Of a stretch of DNA of 5,888 bases, positions 1 to 4,213 are shown one piece after another; within the stretch, counting starts at the first letter, position 1, and each line of letters starts with the position of its first letter. Position numbers and translations under genes: made by a program. The notes below the pieces were generated by a model that saw only the letters and a program-made list of their open reading frames with translations, searched no databases and was not told where the DNA came from. Source of the DNA: Oscillospiraceae bacterium (GTDB lineage Bacteria; Bacillota; Clostridia; Oscillospirales; Ruminococcaceae). The stretch spans positions 1-5,888 of the forward strand of contig DXNX01000155.1 in the NCBI GenBank assembly GCA_019413245.1, written 5' to 3'.

Positions 1-278
1 TTGCCGCTGATGTCTCTCCAGATGCGCTCATTGGGCTTGGAGTAGCCTTCATCACGGGCAATGCGCTCGATGATGGCGTCTTCCCCATCATCCAGCGTGC
101 GCTGCAGCTCCTCATTTTCAGCCAGCTGGTCGTTCAGCTGCGTCTGTACGCTGACCAGCTCCTGCTGCTTGGCACTGATGGACATCTGGCAGCGTACCAG
201 GCTGTAAATCAGGGATGCGCACAGAATCAGGATCAGCAGCGGGAGCAAACGCCGCAATATACCGGACTTTCGGCTCAT
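1..278 (-). CDS. divIC: DivIC/FtsB-like septum formation initiator (partial, C-terminus outside window)
   Basis: Small bitopic cell-division protein of the DivIC/FtsB family, which in Gram-positives works with FtsL and DivIB in the division-site membrane to activate septal wall synthesis. The visible 92 residues show a short basic cytoplasmic N-terminus (RK at 3-4, RR at 9-10), one hydrophobic segment at about 11-28, a Gln/Glu/Leu-rich coiled-coil stretch at about 35-66, and the family's post-coil motif (ERIARDEGYSKPNERIW, 71-87). The ATG is preceded by an AGGAGG site 11 nt upstream (290-295) and starts 50 nt after yabQ. Its position after yabQ matches divIC in the Bacillus cluster. The gene runs off the left edge, so its stop and full length are unseen. 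A promoter-like sequence at 332-361 may drive it. Family assignment is secure; the exact paralogue name rests mainly on context. Confidence 0.9.
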   Translation of the reverse strand, partial: MSRKSGILRRLLPLLILILCASLIYSLVRCQMSISAKQQELVSVQTQLNDQLAENEELQRTLDDGEDAIIERIARDEGYSKPNERIWRDISG

Positions 279-328
279 GGTCTGCTCCGCCTCCTTTGCA
301 ATGTCGGATATAGCAGATTTATGCAGAA

Positions 329-814
329 TCAATTATATAATATTTTCCTCTGTTTTTGCAACTGTTTTTTCCGCTTTGTTACTTTTTGTTTGATTTTTTT
401 CGATTTCAAGGCGTTTTTTGCCTGTTTTCGGGTCCTGTACCGCTGCCGCAGATGCACAAAAGGCGCCTCAGCTATCTTTTGAAGATACCCGGCACAGAAT
501 CCGAGCCCTGCCTCCAGGCGGCGTGTCAGGCGGTGCAGCGTACCGGATACAGCCCACTGCCAGGCCAGGGCACCGGCGCCCATTCCCAGGGCCATGTACC
601 ACCGCGCTCCCCCGCCGGCCGAGGCCGACGCCGCAAACCCGCACAAAAGCACAGCCGCAGCTGAAAAGGCCGCCAGGTCCCACAGAAATTCCAGGACCCG
701 GCCATTGCCGAACAGCAATCCTGCCAGGTCCCGTGCAGCGCCCAGCAGCAGGCCCAGGCCCAGGCACCACAGCACGTCCCGCCCCAAAGCCCAAAGGTCC
801 GGTGCGGCCGCCAT
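329..814 (-). CDS. yabQ: Spore cortex biosynthesis protein YabQ
   Basis: Integral membrane sporulation protein; in Bacillus subtilis YabQ is made in the mother cell and is needed for cortex formation. The 161-residue product has hydrophobic segments at about 13-35, 41-62 and 72-92, with YabQ-like features (small-residue-rich first helix, Arg-Asp after it, FLWDLAAF at 43-50), then an amphipathic region and a strongly basic tail (18 Lys/Arg between 123 and 157). The start ATG shares one base with the yabP stop (TGATG), the classic arrangement for translational coupling; no strong separate ribosome binding site is evident. The coding DNA for the tail is markedly AT-rich compared with the GC-rich front half. 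Identity rests on the membrane profile plus its place after yabP and before divIC, since YabQ sequences diverge strongly. Confidence 0.87.
   Translation of the reverse strand: MAAAPDLWALGRDVLWCLGLGLLLGAARDLAGLLFGNGRVLEFLWDLAAFSAAAVLLCGFAASASAGGGARWYMALGMGAGALAWQWAVSGTLHRLTRRLEAGLGFCAGYLQKIAEAPFVHLRQRYRTRKQAKNALKSKKIKQKVTKRKKQLQKQRKILYN
332..361 (-). promoter_or_regulatory. Putative sigma-A promoter for divIC inside the end of yabQ
   Basis: Read on the minus strand there is a TTGCAA -35-like box (356-361), an 18-nt spacer and a perfect TATAAT -10 box (332-337). The -10 ends next to the yabQ stop codon, which would give a divIC leader of roughly 45 nt including its ribosome binding site. The surrounding stretch is very AT-rich, which makes chance matches easier, so this is a moderate prediction. 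Confidence 0.5.
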
Positions 815-1125
815 CAGCGCAGAAGGCGGGCCAGCAATCCCCCGCTGCTTTCCCGGTTTTCGGTGTACTGCAGGAATTCGATTTTTCCCGTGATGTGGAC
901 CTGACCGGTTCGCACCGACAGTTCCCCGATCTGAATGCCCTGTCCGCCGATGGTCAGGTCCCCCTGGGCTGTTTTCAGCAAGGCGCCGGTTTCGTCACAG
1001 CTGACGATACGAGTGACCCCGGTGACCGTGAGCCGGGCACGGTCTTCCAATTGAAGCGTATGGGATTTGAACGCCGGGACTTCGGCCGGCGGCATGACAG
1101 CGGTCTGGCTGGTTTGTTCTGGCAT
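814..1125 (-). CDS. yabP: Sporulation protein YabP
   Basis: Small soluble YabP/YqfC-family sporulation protein, which in Bacillus subtilis is a mother-cell protein that functions with YabQ; its biochemical role is not established. The 103-residue product carries the family core at about 22-91: HTLQLEDRARLTVTGVTRI, then an acidic turn, LTIGGQGIQIGELSVRTGQVHITGKIEFLQY, a beta-rich pattern typical of YabP. The chosen ATG lies 9 nt after a GGGGG site (1135-1139). An ATG 42 nt upstream exists in frame but would add residues unlike the family and has no good site. The stop overlaps the yabQ start by one base. It follows rqcP after a 90-nt gap containing two hairpins. Confidence 0.92.
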   Translation of the reverse strand: MPEQTSQTAVMPPAEVPAFKSHTLQLEDRARLTVTGVTRIVSCDETGALLKTAQGDLTIGGQGIQIGELSVRTGQVHITGKIEFLQYTENRESSGGLLARLLR

Positions 1126-1134
1126 AGAAAAAAG

Positions 1135-1141
1135 CCCCCTT
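1135..1141 (-). promoter_or_regulatory. Ribosome binding site that decides the yabP start
   Basis: AAGGGGG on the minus strand, with 9 nt between it and the ATG at 1123-1125. This supports the 103-residue YabP over the longer in-frame reading starting at 1167. Confidence 0.7.
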
Positions 1142-1168
1142 GGTGCGGTATGGTAATACATATGCACC
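1142..1168 (-). other. Hairpin directly upstream of the yabP ribosome binding site
   Basis: On the minus strand GGTGC (1164-1168) pairs with GCACC (1142-1146), and the inner TATG/CATA arms (1159-1162 with 1149-1152) continue the stem around a 6-nt loop, with an internal mismatch. The 3' arm abuts the yabP ribosome binding site. No T-run follows, so it is not a terminator. It could modulate yabP translation or protect the mRNA; function is inference. Confidence 0.45.
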
Positions 1169-1183
1169 AGAGAGCCTGTTTAT

Positions 1184-1199
1184 GCCCCCTTGCAGGGGC
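1184..1199 (-). other. GC-rich hairpin downstream of rqcP
   Basis: GCCCC (minus-strand view of 1195-1199) pairs with GGGGC (1184-1188) around a 6-base loop; an alternative register pairs CCCCT with AGGGG. It begins 16 nt after the rqcP stop. The following bases on the minus strand (CATAAACAGG) are not a T-tract, so it is more likely an mRNA-stabilising or pausing structure than an intrinsic terminator. Confidence 0.4.
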
Positions 1200-1215
1200 G
1201 AGCCGGAAAGTTTTT

Positions 1216-1461
1216 TCAGCCTTCCAGCACTTCGTACAATTCACGGGCAACGTCCTTGCCTTTGGGTTCATCCACCGAAAGAACACGGACCTTGACCGGA
1301 CGGTTGCCGAAGGTGATTTCGATCACGTCGCCGACCTTGACCGCATAGCTGGCCTTGGCAGGCTTGCCGCCCACCAGAATGCGGCCGGCATCGGCCACTT
1401 CATTGGCCAGGGTGCGGCGCTTGATCAGGCGGCTGACCTTGAGATATTTATCCAGACGCAT
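1216..1461 (-). CDS. rqcP: S4-domain ribosome quality-control factor RqcP (YabO)
   Basis: Small S4 RNA-binding protein orthologous in sequence and position to Bacillus YabO, now RqcP, which binds stalled 50S-peptidyl-tRNA complexes and supports C-terminal alanine tailing by RqcH. The 81-residue product is nearly all S4 domain: MRLDKYLKVSRLIKRRTLA at the N-terminus with Arg2 and Arg15/Arg16 kept, the G-K-x-A-K turn (GGKPAKASYAVKVGD, 31-45) and a beta-strand end (VIEITFGNRPVKVRVLSVDE). Length agrees with the family. It lies between hup and yabP, as is usual in Clostridia. The ATG follows a GGAAAGGAAAG purine-rich site. An intrinsic terminator stands 25 nt upstream of the ATG, so expression probably depends on read-through from mazG-hup. 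The confusable family Hsp15 (HslR) is longer and sits in other contexts. Confidence 0.94.
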   Translation of the reverse strand: MRLDKYLKVSRLIKRRTLANEVADAGRILVGGKPAKASYAVKVGDVIEITFGNRPVKVRVLSVDEPKGKDVARELYEVLEG

Positions 1462-1486
1462 GGGCTTTCCTTTCCGATTGAGCCAT

Positions 1487-1527
1487 AAAAAAGATGCCTG
1501 CCGGGCCAGACAGGCCGGCGGCAGGCA
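1487..1527 (-). terminator. Intrinsic terminator between hup and rqcP
   Basis: On the minus strand, TGCCTGCCG (1519-1527) pairs perfectly with CGGCAGGCA (1495-1503). Inside it GGCC pairs with GGCC around a TGTCT loop, with a 2-nt bulge on one side, giving a 13-bp GC-rich stem. TC and then six T residues (1487-1492) follow immediately. It begins 21 nt after the hup stop and ends 25 nt before the rqcP ATG, with no room for a standard promoter in between, so incomplete termination is the likely mode. Confidence 0.88.
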
Positions 1528-1548
1528 ATGCGCTTTAAAAACGCTTGA

Positions 1549-1821
1549 TTACTTGACAGCGTCTTTCAGGGCCTTGCCGGCGCTGAAGGCGGGCAGCTTA
1601 GAAGCAGGAATGGTCATGGGCTCACGAGTCTGGGGGTTACGGCCCTGACGTTCCTTGCGCTCACGCACTTCAAAGGTGCCGAAGCCGACCAGGGATACCT
1701 TCTCGCCATTCTTCAGAGCATCGGTGATCACGTCCAGCGTGGCGCTGACAGCCTTCTCGGCGTCCTTCTTGGTCAGGCCGGCATTGGTAGCGACAGCGGC
1801 GATCAGTTCAACTTTGGTCAT
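1549..1821 (-). CDS. hup: HU family DNA-binding protein
   Basis: Bacterial histone-like HU, a homodimeric nucleoid protein that bends and compacts DNA without strong sequence specificity. The product is 90 residues, the standard HU length. It has the N-terminal helix pair (MTKVELIAAVATNAGLTKKDAEKAV), the V-S-L-V-G-F-G-T-F turn at 42-50, and the DNA-binding arm with R53, R55, R58 and the GRNPQT signature at 60-65, where Pro63 is the residue known to intercalate in the minor groove. The family ending (P-A-F-x-A-G-K-A-L-K-D-A-V) is intact. A strong GGAGG site lies 8 nt from the ATG (1830-1834). It follows mazG by 62 nt and is followed by a strong terminator. No convincing private promoter is visible, so it is probably transcribed from the mazG promoter. 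Confidence 0.97.
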   Translation of the reverse strand: MTKVELIAAVATNAGLTKKDAEKAVSATLDVITDALKNGEKVSLVGFGTFEVRERKERQGRNPQTREPMTIPASKLPAFSAGKALKDAVK

Positions 1822-1883
1822 TGTTTATACCTCCAAGTGATTTATATGCCAAAAGCGGGTAACGAACATTCACAGTTCCGCCT

Positions 1884-2570
1884 TTAGACGGTTGTTTCGG
1901 GTGCGTTTTTCTCAAACGCATCATTGCAGCGGGTCAGCGCCTGTTCCGGGTTGATGCCCAAAGCCCGCGCCAGAGAAACCGCCGCAAACAGCAGCTGCCC
2001 CACAGCCTGTTCGGCTTCGGGACCGTTCTGCACGGCTTTCTGTGCCAGATGCGCCAGTTCTTCCGGCGCAGGGGCCGGGGTTTCCGTGCCGTGTTTGGCG
2101 GCACGCTTCTGCAGCTTCGCAGCACGCATCAGGGCAGGCAATGCGCGGGGCACACTGGCCAGGTCCGCGGCCATGGTGGTGCGGCCCTTTTCCATATTCT
2201 TGAGCGCATCCCAGTCATTTATGCCTTCGGCACCGCTCTGGGCCCCAAAAATATGCGGATGACGCCAGATCAGCTTGCGGCATACGCCATCACAGATCTG
2301 CGCCCAGCCGCCGCGGCCGGATTCTTCCTCCATGCGGGCATGGAACACGACCTGCATCAGCACATCCCCCAGTTCTTCACACAGAAGTTCCGGGTCCTGC
2401 AGATCAATAGCATCCACCGCTTCGTATGCTTCCTCCAGGAAGTTCATACGGATGGATTCATGGGTCTGCACCTTATCCCACGGGCAGCCGTTTTCCGGGT
2501 CCCGCAGAATGGCAATGATGGCCACCAGGTCATCCGCCGTATACTGAGCTTTTTGCGGATATTCGGTCAT
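1884..2570 (-). CDS. mazG: MazG-family nucleoside triphosphate pyrophosphohydrolase
   Basis: All-alpha NTP pyrophosphohydrolase that hydrolyses (d)NTPs to the monophosphate and pyrophosphate, a nucleotide-pool housekeeping role. In Bacillus the equivalent YabN has an added methylase domain, absent here. The 228-residue product has the first MazG domain at about 12-110: CPWDKVQTHESI (29-40), EExxE at E46/E47/E50, ExxD at E66/D69 and HPHIFG (104-109). A second domain follows (W120 to about 222) with the linker motif DLASVPRALPALMRAAKLQKRA. In the second domain the metal-binding acids are lost: EELAH at 170-174 replaces EExxE, and A189/Q192 replace ExxD. The start chosen is the ATG at 2568-2570; an in-frame TTG at 2613-2615 lies beside the -10 box, upstream of the expected transcript start. 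The ribosome site is unusually close. Confidence 0.93.
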   Translation of the reverse strand: MTEYPQKAQYTADDLVAIIAILRDPENGCPWDKVQTHESIRMNFLEEAYEAVDAIDLQDPELLCEELGDVLMQVVFHARMEEESGRGGWAQICDGVCRKLIWRHPHIFGAQSGAEGINDWDALKNMEKGRTTMAADLASVPRALPALMRAAKLQKRAAKHGTETPAPAPEELAHLAQKAVQNGPEAEQAVGQLLFAAVSLARALGINPEQALTRCNDAFEKNAPETTV

Positions 2571-2573
2571 ATT

Positions 2574-2580
2574 CTCCCCT
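2574..2580 (-). promoter_or_regulatory. Closely spaced ribosome binding site of mazG
   Basis: AGGGGAG on the minus strand ends only 3 nt before the mazG ATG, closer than the usual 5-9 nt. No better start is available downstream before the conserved domain. Tight spacing together with the hairpin just upstream suggests modest translation. Confidence 0.55.
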
Positions 2581-2581
2581 G

Positions 2582-2599
2582 CGGCGCCGCGGCGCGCCG
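2582..2599 (-). other. GC-rich hairpin in the mazG leader
   Basis: CGGCGC (2594-2599) pairs with GCGCCG (2582-2587) around a 6-nt loop, occupying nearly all of the short leader between the predicted transcript start (about 2600) and the ribosome binding site. It has no T-tract. A 5'-terminal stem of this kind may stabilise the mRNA; that is inference. Confidence 0.45.
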
Positions 2600-2606
2600 A
2601 ATTTCT

Positions 2607-2634
2607 ATTGTACAACAGAATTTCAATTCGTCAA
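2607..2634 (-). promoter_or_regulatory. Sigma-A promoter of the mazG-hup-rqcP-yabPQ operon
   Basis: On the minus strand TTGACG (2629-2634) and TACAAT (2607-2612) are separated by 16 nt, each box differing from consensus at one position. The -35 box starts only 8 nt after the stop of the zinc-ribbon gene, leaving no space for a terminator, so the operon is probably also reached by read-through. Transcription would start near 2600, about 30 nt before the mazG ATG. Confidence 0.75.
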
Positions 2635-2642
2635 GTCACGTT

Positions 2643-3122
2643 TTACAGCTGTGCGCCGCAGTGGTTGCAGAACAGCGCGTCCACGTCGACTTTTGCACTG
2701 CAGACCGGGCAGGTCTTGGTGGGCTGGTTGGGGGAAACTTCTCCCTCATCCTCAAAAAATTCTTCTTCGGGCGCGGCAGCTTCGGCGGTATCGGTCACAT
2801 CGGTGGCCTGGGCGGCAGCCTGCTCGGCCTGGGCAGCCTCATCGGCGGTCATGCGGGCCTTGATTTCCTCGATGGCAGCTTCGATGGAAGCAATGTGTTC
2901 GATATACTTATCCACCAGAGGCTGGTTCTCCTCGCCGGACTTGTGCAGGGTATATACCAGGGCGCCCAGCTGGCGCTGCGCCTTGGAGAGCTGGGTCTGC
3001 TGGTTGATCAGGTCGAGCTGGTTCTTGCCCTTGTCAGCCAGATCCATCGCGGTCTTTTTGGCCACATCAACAAACTGCATGCTCTGTTCTTTGATCTTAT
3101 CAAAATCGAGTTCAAACGTCAT
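2643..3122 (-). CDS. Zinc-ribbon protein with helical N-terminal region, unknown function
   Basis: I do not recognise a specific family beyond a C-terminal zinc ribbon. The 159-residue product has a charged, heptad-like helical region at about 1-100 (LDFDKIKEQSMQFVDVAKK..., IEHIASIEAAIEEIKARM), then an acidic Ala/Glu/Asp-rich and probably disordered linker at 92-130, then a ribbon with Cys138-x2-Cys141-x10-Cys152-x2-Cys155 (CPVC...CNHCG) ending at residue 159. There is no signal peptide or membrane segment, so it is likely cytoplasmic. The ATG has a GAGGTG site 8 nt upstream. The gene has its own strong promoter and a leader hairpin, and is followed within 8 nt by the mazG promoter, so it looks like a single-gene unit. 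Similar coiled-coil plus zinc-ribbon proteins are common in Clostridia; a scaffold or nucleic-acid-associated role is possible but unsupported. Confidence 0.85.
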   Translation of the reverse strand: MTFELDFDKIKEQSMQFVDVAKKTAMDLADKGKNQLDLINQQTQLSKAQRQLGALVYTLHKSGEENQPLVDKYIEHIASIEAAIEEIKARMTADEAAQAEQAAAQATDVTDTAEAAAPEEEFFEDEGEVSPNQPTKTCPVCSAKVDVDALFCNHCGAQL

Positions 3123-3156
3123 GGGAAACGCACCTCACATTCATAAAATACTGGGG

Positions 3157-3179
3157 CGGGCCGTGTTCCGCACGACCCG
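3157..3179 (-). other. Leader hairpin of the zinc-ribbon gene
   Basis: On the minus strand CGGGTCGTG (3171-3179) pairs with CACGGCCCG (3157-3165), 9 bp with one G-U pair, around a CGGAA loop. It lies in the 5' leader, starting a few bases after the predicted transcription start. The downstream bases (CCCCAGTATTTTATG) have only a distant, short T-run, so it is not a convincing terminator. It may be a stabilising or regulatory leader structure. Confidence 0.6.
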
Positions 3180-3190
3180 TTGCTATCTGC

Positions 3191-3219
3191 ATTATAGCCG
3201 ATTGCGCCGCGCATTGCAA
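3191..3219 (-). promoter_or_regulatory. Sigma-A promoter of the zinc-ribbon gene
   Basis: TTGCAA (3214-3219), a 17-nt spacer and a perfect TATAAT (3191-3196) on the minus strand, in the 161-nt gap between the kinase gene and the zinc-ribbon gene. Predicted transcription start is around 3184, giving a leader of about 60 nt. The -35 box falls in the arm and loop of an imperfect inverted repeat (3205-3233). Confidence 0.8.
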
Positions 3220-3233
3220 TCTGAAATGCGGCG
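3205..3233. repeat. Imperfect inverted repeat overlapping the -35 box
   Basis: CGCCG plus CATT (3205-3209, 3212-3215, with a 2-nt bulge) are mirrored by AATG plus CGGCG (3225-3233) around a 9-nt loop. It covers the upstream part of the zinc-ribbon promoter. It could be an operator, or a 3' end structure for the kinase transcript, but there is no T-tract on either side to support an intrinsic terminator. Confidence 0.4.
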
Positions 3234-3283
3234 AAAATGTTACGTTTTCGTTAATATTTGCCAGTATTAGTACATTCTACTGA

Positions 3284-4213
3284 TTATTGTCCAATAAATT
3301 CGCGCAGCATGCTGTCGGAAGGCACTTCTGTGCCGGGCATCGGGTCAAAAGCGGCGAACCGGTCGCACAGGTCCTTCAGGCGGCCGGCATAGTCCATAGC
3401 GGTCATCTTGCGGGTATAATGCCCCCACAGGCAGACCTCATAACTGAAAGAAGTATCCAGCACCAGATCGGCGCGGCTCTTGAACGCCTTGATATAGCGG
3501 TCTTCCGACTGGCAGACATGGGGCCACAGCCGCAGGGTAAAGTCCGCATCATGGCCGCGGAACAAAAAGTCCCGGGTCAGCCGGCGGGCCAGGCGGATGT
3601 CCCGGGTGGCCAGCACGCGGGAACCATCCGGGGCAGCGTACTCCTCCCGCAGACCGGCGTAAATGTGGATGGCCGCACCTTCGGGCAGCTCAGAAACGCC
3701 CAGCGCCGGATTGAAGGCATGCAGGCCTTCAATGACGACCACGCCGCCCCGTCCGTCGATATGACGGGTGGTTCCGGTGGGCTTCTGGGTCAAAAAGTCA
3801 AAAACAGGGGTATCACAAGTACCGGTTTCGGCCAGGTTTTGCAGGCAGCGGCGCAGCACCGGAAGGTCCAGTGCCTCCACGCACTCATAGTCATCCGAGC
3901 CGTCCGCCTGCTTAGGATAACGGCCCTCCCCCACGAAAAAGTCGTCCAGGCTGATGACAGCGCTGCGGCGTCCGGCGGCAGCGATCCGCTCGGACAGTTT
4001 GCGGGCGGTGGTGGTCTTGCCGGCGGCCGAAGGACCGGTCAGCATGACGATCTGCGCCCCGCTGTTCAGCGCCGCCTGGGCGGCGGCATCCAGACGGTCA
4101 TGATAACGCTGTTCGCACACCTGCACGAACCGGGCGTGGTCGCCAGCGGCCAGATTGATCAGTTCACAGCCGACCAGCCGCTTGGGCGGCGTCTGTTTGG
4201 AGACAAGTGTCAT
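3284..4213 (-). CDS. Uridine-kinase-like nucleoside kinase, short form
   Basis: P-loop kinase of the phosphoribulokinase/uridine kinase family, expected to phosphorylate a nucleoside such as uridine using ATP; the actual substrate cannot be read from sequence. The 309-residue product shows Walker A GPSAAGKT at 60-67, SLDDFF at 88-93 (the expected metal/substrate acid region), IEGLHAFNP at 161-169, an Arg-rich lid-like stretch (RDIRLARRLTRDFLFRG, 204-220) and the ending PSDSMLREFIG typical of the clostridial nucleoside kinases. Family members of that type are commonly about 550 residues with TGS and threonyl-tRNA-synthetase-like domains in front; here only about 55 residues precede the P-loop. 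The ATG lies inside the 3' end of hemZ (50-nt overlap), with AGGGAG at 4226-4231, 12 nt upstream, suggesting translational coupling. Confidence 0.87.
   Translation of the reverse strand: MTLVSKQTPPKRLVGCELINLAAGDHARFVQVCEQRYHDRLDAAAQAALNSGAQIVMLTGPSAAGKTTTARKLSERIAAAGRRSAVISLDDFFVGEGRYPKQADGSDDYECVEALDLPVLRRCLQNLAETGTCDTPVFDFLTQKPTGTTRHIDGRGGVVVIEGLHAFNPALGVSELPEGAAIHIYAGLREEYAAPDGSRVLATRDIRLARRLTRDFLFRGHDADFTLRLWPHVCQSEDRYIKAFKSRADLVLDTSFSYEVCLWGHYTRKMTAMDYAGRLKDLCDRFAAFDPMPGTEVPSDSMLREFIGQ

Noticed and set aside
1126..1180. Sigma-E-like CATAC element before yabP
   Set aside because: No matching -35 element at the expected 13-15 nt spacing, and the CATAC is part of the hairpin.
418..1488. 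Long open frame on the plus strand opposite yabQ, yabP and rqcP (356 codons)
   Set aside because: It is antisense to three recognisable genes, its translation is low-complexity Pro/Arg/Gly/Ala with no family resemblance, and GC-rich coding DNA commonly leaves such open frames on the other strand.
1822..1883. Possible private hup promoter with a TATAAA box at 1841-1846 on the minus strand
   Set aside because: The best -35 candidates 15-19 nt upstream match only about two of six positions, and transcription would begin almost at the ribosome binding site.
2613..2615. Upstream TTG start for mazG giving 15 extra residues
   Set aside because: It lies next to the -10 box and upstream of the predicted transcript start; the extra residues are unlike the family.
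2049..3146. Long open frame on the plus strand opposite mazG and the zinc-ribbon gene (365 codons)
   Set aside because: It crosses two genes and the mazG promoter, and its Gly/Leu/His-rich translation looks like the reverse reading of helical Ala/Glu-rich coding sequence.
3205..3233. Intrinsic terminator for the kinase operon
   Set aside because: The inverted repeat has a bulge and a large loop, and no T-run follows on the minus strand; nor is there one on the plus strand.
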